Assembly: GCA_963796155.1 (NCBI GenBank)
Contig: CAWCKT010000057.1
Location: 62,001 to 126,000, forward strand
From: AP-15 sp963796155
GTDB lineage: Bacteria > Pseudomonadota > Alphaproteobacteria > ATCC43930 > CGMCC-115725
DNA length: 64,000 nucleotides
Direction: 5' to 3'
The number at the start of each line of letters is the position of its first letter. The first letter of the stretch is position 1. The notes under the pieces are model-generated. The model made no database searches and was not told the DNA's origin. It saw nothing but the letters and a program-made list of their open reading frames with translations. Shown here piece by piece: positions 18,751 through 28,494 of the stretch. Both the position numbers and the translations under genes were made by a program.

Positions 18751-21318
18751 TGAGCCGCCTCCTTTGGCTCGCCTCGTTCGCCTTCGGGCTCGGCGTCGCG
18801 TTGCCGAGCTTTGCGCAATCGCCCGGCAACTTCTCGACCTTGTCGACGAGCGGTACGGCGACCCTCGGCGGCGACCTGCTGATATGCTCGGGCCGCCCGT
18901 GGATCGACGTGCGCTGCAATGGGGCGACCGGCGACGACAGCCATGACGACACGACAGCGATCAACACGACGGTCGCGGTAGCGATCACCAACAACTGGCC
19001 GGTGCACTTCCCGGCTGGAACCTACAAGGTTACCTCGCCGATCTCGATCGACTATGCCGGCCTGGCCGCCAAGGGCTTTCGACTGATCTCGGAGGCGGCA
19101 ACGATCGATGGGCGGACAATCGCGTCGGGACCGGTATTGCAGATCCGATGCGGCGGCGGGTCGCCCACCAGCCCGACCGGCTGCTTCTACTTCAAGGAAG
19201 AGGGGACCCTGTTCGTCAACGCCGACACACCCGGCTACGCGGTGGTGTTCGGCAACACCGATTTTTCCGACGCGCACAATTCCGCAAAGATCGATCACCT
19301 GAGCGTCAACAATACGAGCACCGCGCCGGGGGCCGGCGGGTGCCAGTTCAACTTCGTTCTCGACAGCGACATTTACGCGGTCTGTGTGTCGGCCGGAGGT
19401 GCGGCCGGGCTCGCATTCGAGCAGACCCAGTTCTCGCGGCTTTCCGGCGCCGGCACCGCGGCAGGCACCGGCGGCAGCAGCCTGGTGCTCGAGAACGGGT
19501 ACAATTTCAGCAATACCTTCTTCGCCCTCGATCTGGAAGTGTCACCGACCTGTCTGGCGATCACCTTTGATCATAATGGGCTCAATACCTTTGTATCGCC
19601 CTATTTCAACTGCACGACCGCGGTCAACGCGACGGCTTCGATCGGCAATGTGCTGATCAACCCGAACTACGGCGGCGCGACGGTCAATTTCGGCCCGTCA
19701 TCGACTGGGCTCGCGGTGATCGGCAGCGGGTCGCGCAGCCGATGGTATTTCCCATCTGCCGCAAGCTATACTGCGGCGGCGATCGACGACGGGATCAACA
19801 TCTCGAGCTACAACACCCCCGGCGCCTCGCTGACCGTGACGCTTCCGCGCGATTACCAGCCTCAACCCCGGCTGGACGATCGGCTTCGCGACCGACAACG
19901 GCAAGGGCATGACCGTCGTCGCTCCCTCCGGGGCGATCCTGGCGGGCAGCAAGAGCCTTGCCTCGGTAACTCTGGGCTCAGGCAATTACGAGTATCTCCA
20001 GCTGCAGTCCGACGGCAACAATTACCGAGTTGTCTCGGCGACGCGGAGCACGCGTCTCATCAACGGTTTCGACCCGCCGCCGTGGCCCAGCAACTGGCTC
20101 TATCCGTCGACCTCGGGCTATGCCGCGACCCTCGGGGATAACGGCAACATCCTATCGAGCTTCAATACCGCGTCGGGACTGACCGTCACTCTGCCCGCGA
20201 CGACCGGGCTGCCGACGGGGTGGAGCATGGGTTTTGCGACCGACAGCGCAAAGCCGCTGTCGGTTCAGGTCAATGCGACATCGGGCGGGCACATCATCTG
20301 GCCTGGTTCGGGATCGTCGGCGAGCACTCTGGCCCTGGCGAACACCGCCCAAGGCGCCTATGAGTTTCTGGTTCTGCAGTACGACGGAAGCGGCAATTTC
20401 CGTGTCGTCGACGCGACGCCGGCTACGGCGCAGGCGATCGGCATGATCGGCGCGAGCGGGATCAGCCATTGGAGCTTCCCGGCGGTCAGCGCTTATGCTG
20501 CGACGGTCGCCGACAACGGCAACGTGATATCGAGCTTCAACAGTCCGCTTTCGTACCTGGCAGTGACTCTGCCGTCGACGACGGCAATACCGATGGGTTG
20601 GACGATCGGCATCACAACCGACAGTAGCAAGTCGGCGTCAGTTCAGGTCAATGGCACCGCGGGCGGCCGCATCCTCTTCCCCGGCGGCGGTGCCGGCGCA
20701 ACCTCGGCCTCGCTCGCATCCGGCAATTACGAGCTCCTTGTGGTGCAATTCGACGGCAGCAACTTCCGGATCGTCGAGGCGACACCGGCTACGGCAAACC
20801 AGATCGGGATCGCCGGCAACGTCACCGGCGTCAACCGGTGGAACTTTCCGGCGGTCGGCACTTATACGGCCTCGCAAGCCGATAACGGCAACGCGCTGTC
20901 GAGTTACAATACACCTACGACCTCGCTGATCGTGACGTTGCCATCGACGACGTCAATCGGGATCGGTTGGATCATGGGTTTTGCGACCGACAACGGCAAG
21001 GCAATGACCGTCCAGGTCAATGGCGGGGCCGGCGAAAAAATCCTGGTCCCGGCGGCCGGCGGCACATCGAGCAACTCGATCACTCTGGCGGCGGGCCAGA
21101 ACTACGAATATGCGGCGCTGCAATTCGACGGCTCGAACTTCCGCGTGGTCGCAGCGACACCACAAACGCTCAACAATCTGGGTGGGCTGATCAGCTCGGG
21201 TTCGCCCGCCTCTTCGTCGGCCTGCACGACCAATCAGATGACGCACGACAGCGATTACCTCTACATCTGCACCGCGCCAAACACCTGGAAGCGCGCGCCC
21301 ATCACGGGAGGATATTGA
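18750..21318 (+). CDS. Repeat-containing spike/fibre protein with signal peptide (one frameshift)
   Basis: Begins MSRLLWLASFAFGLGVALPS, an apparent signal peptide ending SFA-Q. A beta-helix-like region typical of pectate-lyase-fold spikes follows (VRCNGATGDDSHDDTTAINT, FPAGTYKV). Next come four tandem units of about 115-125 residues, starting near 19734, 20086, 20461 and 20830. Each has the pattern W-x-FP...Y-A/T-A...DNG...SS-F/Y-N, then LPxTT...GW and FDGSNFRV. The C-terminus (YLYICTAPNTWKRA) is a common tail-fibre ending. One extra base in the CCGCGCG run at 19845-19851 breaks the frame in repeat 1; removing it gives LPAITSLNPGW, matching the other repeats. About 855 residues if joined. Confidence 0.7.
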
Positions 21319-21359
21319 TGATGGCGGCAGCCCTTTGCGCGAGAGGTGCGGAGTAAGCC

Positions 21360-22751
21360 ATGCCACCCGCCGGCGGAAAGCGGACCCCCTTGGCGCCAGT
21401 TCAAACGCAGCTCGGCCGCGCGCCGGTTGCGTCCTACACCTGGGGCGGCTGGGGGACGCAAAACGACATCACTCAATTTCGCGAGGTCTTTCAACCCGAC
21501 CAGGGGATCTTTTCGCCCGGCTACCCGCTGGTGCCGCCCGAGCGCGAGCGGGTGCGTGTGTGGGATTTCCCGGTCGGCTACAACACAATCTACACGCCGC
21601 GTTCCTATGAGCCGATCGGTTTCGACGAGCTCAGGGCGCTGGCCGAGAGCCACGATATTACGCGGCTGGCGATCGAGACGCGCAAGGACCAAATCGAGAA
21701 ACTCGAGTGGAGCATCAAGTCGCGCGACGAAGCCGATCCGGGCGCGGAAGCAGCCTCGCGGATCGAGCGTTTGACCGCGTTCTGGCGCCAGCCAGACGGC
21801 GAACAGCCCTTTGCCACATGGCTCCGGGAGGCGCTCGAGGATGTCCTGGTGCTCGATGCGCCAGCCTTCGAGATCCGCCGCAACCGCGGCGGCGGCATCA
21901 TCGGCCTCGATGTCGTCGACGGCGCGACGATCAAGGTGCTGATCGACGACACCGGGCGCCGCCCGCAGCCGCCGGCGCCGGCATACGAGCAAGTTGTCCA
22001 CGGCCGGCCGTGGCGCCTCTTGACCGACGACGAGTTGGTCTACCTGCCGCGCAACCGCCGCCCGCACAAGGCCTACGGATTCAGCCCGGTCGAACAGATC
22101 GTCACGACGGTCAACATCGGGCTGCGGCGGCAAATGATGCAACTGCAGCACTTCACCGAGGGTAACGTCCCGCCCGGGCTGCTCAGCGCTCCGGACGGCT
22201 GGAATTCCGAACAGGTCCGCCAGTTCCAGGAGTGGTTCGACTCGATCCTCGCCGGCAATACCGGCAGCCGCACACGGCTGCTTTGGGGACCGAGCGGCGT
22301 CAAATACCAGGCCTTTAAAGAAGCGCCTTACAAGGACGATTTCGACGAGTGGCTGGCGCGGATCGTCTGTTATGCGTTCTCGTTGCCGCCGACGGCCTTC
22401 ACCCCGCAGGTCAACCGGGCAACGGCTCAGACCGCGCAGGAAGCCGCGCTCGAGGAGGGCCTAGCCCCCTTGATGGGGTGGGTGAAGCGGCTCGTCGACA
22501 GCGTCATTCAAAACCGGATGGGCCATGCCGATCTCGAATTCGCCTGGTCGGACGTACAGCCGACCGACCCGAAGGACCAATCGGCGATCCTCACCGGCTA
22601 TGTCGAGAACGGTATCTTCACGCTGAACGAGGCCCGCGACATCCTCGGGCTCGACCCGATCGAGGGTGGCGACGAGCCGATGTTTCTGACTGCTCAGGGA
22701 CCGGTTCTACTGCGCGACGCGGTCGCGCCGAAAGCGCAGAGCCTTTCGTAA
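21360..22751 (+). CDS. Phage portal protein
   Basis: Forms the dodecameric ring at the capsid vertex through which DNA is packaged. The 463-residue protein has the HK97/GTA-type portal pattern: YEPIGFDELRALAESHDITR, LAIETRKDQIEKLEWSI, DGATIKVLIDDTGR, AYGFSPVEQIV and QLQHFTEGNVPPGL. The late segment NRATAQTAQEAALEEGLAPL is typical of the portal stem/crown region. The gene follows the spike gene at once and precedes a block of fibre-like genes, so it is separated from the protease and capsid genes by about 6 kb. Confidence 0.93.
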   Translation: MPPAGGKRTPLAPVQTQLGRAPVASYTWGGWGTQNDITQFREVFQPDQGIFSPGYPLVPPERERVRVWDFPVGYNTIYTPRSYEPIGFDELRALAESHDITRLAIETRKDQIEKLEWSIKSRDEADPGAEAASRIERLTAFWRQPDGEQPFATWLREALEDVLVLDAPAFEIRRNRGGGIIGLDVVDGATIKVLIDDTGRRPQPPAPAYEQVVHGRPWRLLTDDELVYLPRNRRPHKAYGFSPVEQIVTTVNIGLRRQMMQLQHFTEGNVPPGLLSAPDGWNSEQVRQFQEWFDSILAGNTGSRTRLLWGPSGVKYQAFKEAPYKDDFDEWLARIVCYAFSLPPTAFTPQVNRATAQTAQEAALEEGLAPLMGWVKRLVDSVIQNRMGHADLEFAWSDVQPTDPKDQSAILTGYVENGIFTLNEARDILGLDPIEGGDEPMFLTAQGPVLLRDAVAPKAQSLS

Positions 22752-22868
22752 AATAACCACGGCTCTCTCCGGCCGGCGAGCGCGGGCGGACCCCGCCAGC
22801 CGGCCCAGGGCCGATCTCGGCCCGATTTGCTGCCCGCATCTGATATTGAAGAAAACCAGGAGCCACTG

Positions 22869-23975
22869 ATGAGCGTGCTGCCGTCCGACATCGTCGTCTA
22901 TGGCTCCGCCAACATGCCCGAGGCAGATGGCGCCACTGTAGGCGGTGCGGTCGATTTCACCCGCCGCGTCACGTTCTACGACATCAGCCCTGCAGGCAGC
23001 GTTGACGTTATCTCGAGCTCGACCGGCGACACCGCGACACGCATCACCTATTCCGGTCGCGACTCGACCGGTGCGATCCAGAGCCAGACCCTGACGATCA
23101 ATGGTCAGACCTGGGTCACCGGCTCGTTACCGTTGGAGCGGCTCCTCTATGCCGCACTGTCGGGAGCGAGCGCGAACGGCCCGGTGGCCAATCCGGGCGG
23201 CACCGCTGCGGCGGGTGACGTGGCGCTCGCCACGCACAGCTGCGTGTTGCCGTCGGGCTCGGTGACGACCGACGCGACGGTGCGCACGGCGCAAACCGGG
23301 TCCGCCAATCACAGCGGTACGACGCCGGCGTTGTTCATGCTGCAGTCGGGTGACGGCACCGCGGTCTCCGCCGGGCAGATCATCTGGACCAAGGGCGGCA
23401 CCGGCGCGAACCAATTGCGGCAGATCATCGCCACGACGGGCTATGGGACCGACGTGGTCGCGGTCAGCCGCGACTGGGGCACGGTGCCCGACGCCACGAC
23501 GACCTATAAGGTCGTCCAGGGAATGCTGTTCGAGATCTCGCCGAACGCAGTGACGGCAGTGGTCCGGACGTTCTCGACGAGTGCTGCAGACGTGCCGGCC
23601 GGCCTACAGCGGACCTATTATGAGAAGGTTTTCGTCGTCAACAACAATGCGGCAACGGCACTGACCGGTAGCCAGATCGAAGTGGCGAGCGACACGCCGA
23701 ACCTGCCTTCGGGGGTACTGTTAGACCTCGCACTGGCGACGGCGCTGAACGACACCGGCACCGTCGCCAACCGGCAGACCGCCCCTTCCTCGGGGGTGGG
23801 CTCTTTCACGACGCAGCCCGCCTTTGTCAGCGTACCGAGCCCCGGCAATCTACCGCCCGGGGCAGCGCCGAACGCGGCAGGTGCGCAAGGTCTGTGGCTG
23901 CGCCTGACCCTGCCGGCCGGCGCTACGGCCTACAAGGGCTCAGCCGATCTGCGAACGCAGGGCACAACGACATAA
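22869..23975 (+). CDS. Phage structural protein, unknown function
   Basis: A 368-residue protein rich in Ala, Thr, Ser, Gly and Val, with beta-rich sequence throughout (MSVLPSDIVVYGSANMPEA...). The ATG at 22869 has AGGAG 6 bases upstream. There are no membrane segments and no leader. Its composition and place in the structural cluster suggest a virion protein such as a decoration or fibre component. No known domain identified. Confidence 0.6.
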   Translation: MSVLPSDIVVYGSANMPEADGATVGGAVDFTRRVTFYDISPAGSVDVISSSTGDTATRITYSGRDSTGAIQSQTLTINGQTWVTGSLPLERLLYAALSGASANGPVANPGGTAAAGDVALATHSCVLPSGSVTTDATVRTAQTGSANHSGTTPALFMLQSGDGTAVSAGQIIWTKGGTGANQLRQIIATTGYGTDVVAVSRDWGTVPDATTTYKVVQGMLFEISPNAVTAVVRTFSTSAADVPAGLQRTYYEKVFVVNNNAATALTGSQIEVASDTPNLPSGVLLDLALATALNDTGTVANRQTAPSSGVGSFTTQPAFVSVPSPGNLPPGAAPNAAGAQGLWLRLTLPAGATAYKGSADLRTQGTTT

Positions 23976-24095
23976 ACCACAGGGCGCACAGAGACTGGGA
24001 ACACTGTGGCGGAAGAATTTTGGGCAGCCTCTTTATCCGGATCCGGCCGATGGGGATGACCGGTCTACTCTGGACCAAATCGGGTAAATCCTTGA

Positions 24096-24677
24096 ATGCT
24101 GTCGCTCTCTAATCTGGTTGCGCTGGCTTCGTCGCCCACTGGTACGCTCGTCGCCAATATTACCGAGAGCCTCGCGAATACAGCAACCTTCTACGTCAAA
24201 GGCGCCGAGGGCATTTTCGGTGTGTCGGGGTCGACGGTTGTCACCCTCTGGGATCCTACATCGGCGCCAACGGCCGGTTTTTACGAACTGAAACTGCATT
24301 CTCTGCACGACGGCTACAAGCTCGCCTGCAGCGAGTTCGTTCTTCAGGTGACGTCCGCTCTTACATTTGAGGAGGCCATCATGGGATCGCAAATTACGTC
24401 ACTAACCCTCATCGAGGGCGGTGCGTCGATGCACGTCACCGTTGGCGATCAAAATGGAAATCCGATTCCGCCGGCGAATATCGCATGGGCCGCAGCGTCG
24501 GAGCTTACCATAACCGCCGACGCGACGGGGTTTATCATCGCGGCAATTCCTCGCAGCACTGCCACGTCATTCACCCTCACAGCGACAGATACGGCGCAGA
24601 CTCCCAATGTGACTGGATCGCTGACGATCAATATCACTCTGCCGCCGATCACCTCGCTGACGTTCACCTCGCCCTAA
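24096..24677 (+). CDS. Phage protein with Ig-like region, unknown function
   Basis: A 193-residue protein in two parts. Residues 1-90 read as a compact beta domain (FYVKGAEGIFGVSGSTVVTLWD...). From MGSQITSLTLIEGG (about 95) to the end it resembles a bacterial Ig-like (BIg-2 type) domain: DQNGNPIPPANIAWAA, SFTLTATDTAQTPNVTGSL. Ig-like domains are common on phage surfaces, where they bind cell-surface sugars. The start has only a weak ribosome-binding site. Function not known. Confidence 0.5.
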   Translation: MLSLSNLVALASSPTGTLVANITESLANTATFYVKGAEGIFGVSGSTVVTLWDPTSAPTAGFYELKLHSLHDGYKLACSEFVLQVTSALTFEEAIMGSQITSLTLIEGGASMHVTVGDQNGNPIPPANIAWAAASELTITADATGFIIAAIPRSTATSFTLTATDTAQTPNVTGSLTINITLPPITSLTFTSP

Positions 24678-24726
24678 CCGAAGCGCTGTGACCTGATCAT
24701 AGTGCCGCGGCTGCCGGAAAGTGCCG

Positions 24727-25239
24727 ATGATGAATGATGCGACGCAATTCGCCGTGTTCTATGCGACCGGCAGCAAGATCATGCGCCGCAAGGTCATCTC
24801 GGCGCACGACGCGCAGCTCGCGGCTCATCTGCCGGAGCCGGGGGAAAGCCGGCTGTTGTTACCATTGGCGCGTGCCTCCGACGACAATGCCTGCCGCGCC
24901 GCAATTGCGGCGGCTACCGGCGTCACTCCGCCCTCCGCGCGGTGCGTCCTCGTATCTGCCCAGGGTGATGTGATCGACGTCTTGAACGCCGATCCGGAGC
25001 TGGATGCGCATCTCTTGGGGACATTAGTGGCCAGCGACCTGGCGGGCCCGGGCGACCGTTACGCCGCCGGCCAGTTCCTGCGACGATATGCGGTGGTAGA
25101 TAATCTAACCGGCCGGGTGACGGCGCTGACGTTTCTGACATTGGTCGATCCATTGGCCCCCGCCGGCAGTCGGCTGGTGCCGGCCGGATCGGCGCAAATC
25201 GGCGATGTCATACCCTTGCGCCAGACGGCGATCGCTTGA
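24727..25239 (+). CDS. Phage protein, unknown function
   Basis: A 170-residue protein without recognisable domain. GGAAA at 24716-24720 favours the ATG at 24727 (MMNDATQFAVFYATGSKIMR) over the GTG at 24721. The stop codon overlaps the TTG start of the glycine-rich gene (TTGA), so these two are coupled. The sequence looks soluble and alpha/beta. Its constant pairing with the fibre-like gene downstream may mean a chaperone or adaptor role, but this is inference. Confidence 0.55.
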   Translation: MMNDATQFAVFYATGSKIMRRKVISAHDAQLAAHLPEPGESRLLLPLARASDDNACRAAIAAATGVTPPSARCVLVSAQGDVIDVLNADPELDAHLLGTLVASDLAGPGDRYAAGQFLRRYAVVDNLTGRVTALTFLTLVDPLAPAGSRLVPAGSAQIGDVIPLRQTAIA

Positions 25240-26735
25240 CGACGGTCTTCATTCTCTCGGGCACGGCCTGGACCGTCCCGAGCGATTGGAATTCGTCCTC
25301 CAATACGGTCGAGACAATCGGCGGCGGCGGTGGCGGCCAGACGGCCAATGCCAGCTTTTCCGGCTCAGGCGGCGGCGGTGGTGGTTACAGTAGGATCAGC
25401 AACCTCACGGGGCTGCCGGGCAGCATTACCGTCCAGGTCGGCTCGGGCGGCAGCGCCGGGACGGCGGGCGGTGACACCTATTTCAACGGATCGGGCCTGG
25501 CCGGATCCTCAGTCGGGGCACAGCACGGCGCAGGCGGGGCGAATAACTCCGGTGGCGCGGGCGGTGCTTCGGGTTCGGGCGTCGGCGCGACAAAATATTC
25601 CGGCGGCAATGGCGCCGCGACCAACTCGGTGCCTTATGCGGGCGGGGGCGGCGGCGGCGCTGCGGGGCCCGATGGCGCCGGCTCGAATGGCGGCGCCGCC
25701 GGGGGAATTACCAGCGCGCAGGGCGGTGGCGGCGGCGGCAATGGCGGCGGCTCCTCGACGGCCGGCTCGGCCGGCGGCGGCGCCGAGGGTGGCGATGGCG
25801 GTACAGCGACCGACGGCACGTCGGGCGGGGCCGGCGGCACATCCGGCGGGCCGGGCGCCAACGGCTCGCATGGCTCGGGCGGGGGCGGCGGCAGCTATAC
25901 GCTGGGCACTTGCGGCAACGGCGGCGATGGCGGCAACGGCGTAGAGTGGGATGCCTCGCACGGTTCCGGGGCCGGCGGCGGCGCCGGAGCTGGCGCCGGA
26001 GTGACGCCCGGCGTCGGCGGGTCCGGCGGCAACTACGGCGGCGGCGGCGCCGGCGGCGGATACCCGATCAGCGGCACTGCCTTCGGCACCGGTGGCTCCG
26101 GCGCTCAAGGCATCATCGTCGTCACCTACACGCCGGCGGGCGCAACGCTTACTGTGGACGCGCAGAGCCCACTTGAGGCCTCAAGAACCCAGAGCGCGGA
26201 CCGGCCGACGCCGCTCGAGCTCCCAGTTACGCGGCGCAGCCATAGCTTGGCGCAGTACGCGTTTCTCGCAGGGGCGCGCGGTGACCCGGGCGTTTCGGCG
26301 GAATTTCTCGCGACGGGACAGGTCGACGGCCGGGTGCCCCTCGAGCAGCGTGCGACTGCGCGCGGCGAAACCGGGACGCGATTGGAATCAGCCGCAATCC
26401 TGCGCGGCGATATTGACCTGCCAGTCGAGCTTGGCGGCGGGGTCTTGGCGCAGGCCTTGGCTGATTGGCGCCTCGTAATCGAATGGCTGACCTTGTCGTC
26501 CCGGCATGCGGCAGCGCCCGGCGAGTTGGCCGCCGCCCTGGCCAGGGACGCGGCGGCGCCAGCAGAGTGGCTGGGGGCGGTCGCGACCCTCCTGAGCGAG
26601 GATGCGTTTCTGCCCGTCGAATGGACGGTATTGCCGGCATCGGTGCAGGTGTCGCTGGGACGCCTACTCGCCTCGCCCGGCAAGCGTCGCCTCCTCGGCA
26701 CACCCGGTCGACTGCGGCTACTCGGACGACCGTGA
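25236..26735 (+). CDS. Glycine-rich phage fibre-like protein
   Basis: A 499-residue protein starting at TTG 25236, overlapping the previous stop. Residues 1-30 (FILSGTAWTVPSDWNSSSNT) form a head that leads into about 260 residues dominated by Gly, Ala and Ser (repeated GGAGG, GGGGGG). Similar glycine-rich sandwiches occur at the tips of phage receptor-binding proteins. From about residue 305 the composition changes to degenerate 20-residue units with the pattern P-x-E-W/L, for example APAEWLGAVATLLSEDAFLP. The end is basic (RRLLGTPGRLRLLGRP). Likely a virion fibre or adhesin. Confidence 0.65.
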   Translation: MTTVFILSGTAWTVPSDWNSSSNTVETIGGGGGGQTANASFSGSGGGGGGYSRISNLTGLPGSITVQVGSGGSAGTAGGDTYFNGSGLAGSSVGAQHGAGGANNSGGAGGASGSGVGATKYSGGNGAATNSVPYAGGGGGGAAGPDGAGSNGGAAGGITSAQGGGGGGNGGGSSTAGSAGGGAEGGDGGTATDGTSGGAGGTSGGPGANGSHGSGGGGGSYTLGTCGNGGDGGNGVEWDASHGSGAGGGAGAGAGVTPGVGGSGGNYGGGGAGGGYPISGTAFGTGGSGAQGIIVVTYTPAGATLTVDAQSPLEASRTQSADRPTPLELPVTRRSHSLAQYAFLAGARGDPGVSAEFLATGQVDGRVPLEQRATARGETGTRLESAAILRGDIDLPVELGGGVLAQALADWRLVIEWLTLSSRHAAAPGELAAALARDAAAPAEWLGAVATLLSEDAFLPVEWTVLPASVQVSLGRLLASPGKRRLLGTPGRLRLLGRP

Positions 26736-26840
26736 GGCTCGTGTGGCCTCCGGCATCGCTCGTAGCGACGCCGGTGTGATCGACCGTTTGGAGAAACCGG
26801 CTGGGGGGCACCAGGCCCACGGCTAACGGAGGATCCTGCA

Positions 26841-27170
26841 ATGCGAAAACTGCTTTTCTTTCCCTGTGTCTGCGTTCCGCTGCTTGCGGCATCGGGGTGT
26901 ACGCAGGTCGGCAAGCTCGCGGCCACCGATCTGACGAATGCGGCGGAGGTCGCCACTCAAGGCGGCGACCCGCAAGGTGCCGCGTGCTGGGACGCATTGG
27001 CTCCCGTAGCCGATGCGATCCAAACCACGCCAAATCCCGGCTTGGCCTCGGTCATCGAGGCGGATCGGCTCTTCGCGTCTGCGACGCTAGGACCAAACGC
27101 ACCCTGCAACGCGGTGGGCGGCATGATCCTCTCGATGGTCTTGCGCAAAGCAGTACCGTTTCTGCCGTAA
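26841..27170 (+). CDS. Small putative lipoprotein in the phage cluster
   Basis: A 109-residue protein starting MRKLLFFPCVCVPLLAASGC. It has a short basic N-terminus, a hydrophobic core and a lipobox-like A-S-G-C, so it is probably acylated and anchored in the envelope. The mature part is alanine-rich with cysteines at CWDALAP and PCNAVGG. A lipoprotein inside a virion operon could be a superinfection-exclusion protein or an outer spanin, but it lacks the proline-rich body typical of Rz1. Function unknown. Confidence 0.55.
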   Translation: MRKLLFFPCVCVPLLAASGCTQVGKLAATDLTNAAEVATQGGDPQGAACWDALAPVADAIQTTPNPGLASVIEADRLFASATLGPNAPCNAVGGMILSMVLRKAVPFLP

Positions 27171-27194
27171 ACGCCGCCATTTAGGACGCGGGCA

Positions 27195-27572
27195 ATGCGC
27201 CTGGCAACGCCATTCGATCCGATCGAAGTCGGCGAGATCGACAATTTCGCTTTTGACTTTGCCGCGGATGTCGGTTCAGCGTCGATGGTTTCGACGAGCT
27301 GGACCTGCGCGCTAGCTCCGTTCCAGACGGCCACCGACCCGATGCCGCAGTCTCGGGTGTTGTCGGTCTCGGCCCAAACAGCGATCCAGCTGCGCTCCCC
27401 GGGCGAGGGGTCGCTGCAAACGCGGACGGGGTTCTTCTCGGTCGCCTCGATTGGCGGCATGCCGAACTCTGCCGCCGGCGGCACCTACGTCCTCGAAGCC
27501 ACGGCCGCTCTTAGCGACGGCCGGGTGCTGAAGCTCAACACCACGGTCCTGTGCAAACCCTCGGGGCTGTGA
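27195..27572 (+). CDS. Phage fibre-tail adaptor-like protein
   Basis: A 125-residue beta-rich protein: FDPIEVGEIDNFAFDFAADV, then TSWTCAL and AAGGTYVLEATAALSDGRVL. This resembles the small adaptor proteins found next to phage fibre genes, which have an Ig-like W-x-C...Y-x-L-x-A pattern. The resemblance is by eye and not certain. It lies between the lipoprotein gene and another large structural gene, all in one direction with short gaps. Confidence 0.5.
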   Translation: MRLATPFDPIEVGEIDNFAFDFAADVGSASMVSTSWTCALAPFQTATDPMPQSRVLSVSAQTAIQLRSPGEGSLQTRTGFFSVASIGGMPNSAAGGTYVLEATAALSDGRVLKLNTTVLCKPSGL

Positions 27573-27591
27573 CAGTCAGGAAAACTCGGCC

Positions 27592-28479
27592 ATGACCACG
27601 AAACTGCTCGCACCTGCGGCCTTTGCCCGGTTTCAGACATCGGGCGCCTCGTATGCGGCAGACGCGAACGGGATCATCGCCGCGGTTGCGACCGGCGACG
27701 TGATCGACCTGATCCGCGGCGGCTGCACCTTGCTGCCCGCCTACAACCACCTTTCGGCGACGACCGATCCGAGTGTGTCCAACGATAATACCCAGGATTA
27801 TTCGGTCGGCTCGCGCTGGCTCAATACCACGGCGAGACGTGCCTGGACCTGCCTATCGGCAACGACCGGTGCCGCGCTCTGGGTGCTCGACGGGGTCGTC
27901 CCCGGGCTGGGTGTCGAACCCTCGAACATGTCGACTTATTTCGGCGGGGGGACCGGCACCTTCTTGACGGAGGGCAATCTTGTTCGCCTGGCCGGTAACC
28001 CGCTCGCCGGCAACCACGCCGATACCACGGATGACGTGCTAGCGAGCTATATCTTGCCGCCAGCGAGCTTTGATGTCGCCGGCAGTGGGCTCCGCATTAC
28101 TGCCCAGGGCAGTACCGGGCCGACCGCCAACAACAAGCGCATCAAGCTGTGGTTCAATGCCACCATCTCCGGTGGGGCAGTCAGCGGCGGCAGCGTGATC
28201 GCCGACACCGGCCTCTGGGTCAACGGGACGACGCCGAACAACAACGTCGGCTGGCAGCTGATGGCCACCGTCTTCAAATACGGTGCGGCAGGCTCCAACA
28301 CGCAGTACGCACAGGGAACCGCGATCCTCGGTGGTGTCCATGGCGGGATCGGCGCAACGGTCTTCCCGACGGCGGTGGAGTCGGGCGCGATCGTAATTGC
28401 CCTGACGGGCTCGTCCTACACGACCGGTGCAGCCAATGACGTGGTTGCCACCTGGGTCGAAGTCAATGCGATGAATTGA
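27592..28479 (+). CDS. Phage structural protein, unknown function
   Basis: A 295-residue protein. The N-terminal third (TTKLLAPAAFARFQTSGASY...GSRWLNTTARRAWTCLSATT) resembles the linker sequences of phage tail fibres that describe a wrapped peptide head. The C-terminal 180 residues form a beta-rich receptor-binding-like domain (SYILPPASFDVAGSGLRITA, KRIKLWFNATISGG). It probably sits on the virion surface. No precise family assigned. Start ATG at 27592 follows the previous gene by 19 bases. Confidence 0.6.
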   Translation: MTTKLLAPAAFARFQTSGASYAADANGIIAAVATGDVIDLIRGGCTLLPAYNHLSATTDPSVSNDNTQDYSVGSRWLNTTARRAWTCLSATTGAALWVLDGVVPGLGVEPSNMSTYFGGGTGTFLTEGNLVRLAGNPLAGNHADTTDDVLASYILPPASFDVAGSGLRITAQGSTGPTANNKRIKLWFNATISGGAVSGGSVIADTGLWVNGTTPNNNVGWQLMATVFKYGAAGSNTQYAQGTAILGGVHGGIGATVFPTAVESGAIVIALTGSSYTTGAANDVVATWVEVNAMN

Positions 28480-28494
28480 TCGGGTGACAGCCAT

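Noticed and set aside
23976..24095. Short coherent-looking peptide (FGQPLYPDPADGDDRSTLDQIG) between two phage genes
   Set aside because: There is no start codon in the frame and no ribosome-binding site. It could be a remnant, but this is not enough to call a gene.
25320..26110. Glycine-coding GGC/GGN repeats as a possible CRISPR or DNA repeat array
   Set aside because: The repetition follows codon composition of a glycine-rich protein. There are no fixed-length repeats with unique spacers.
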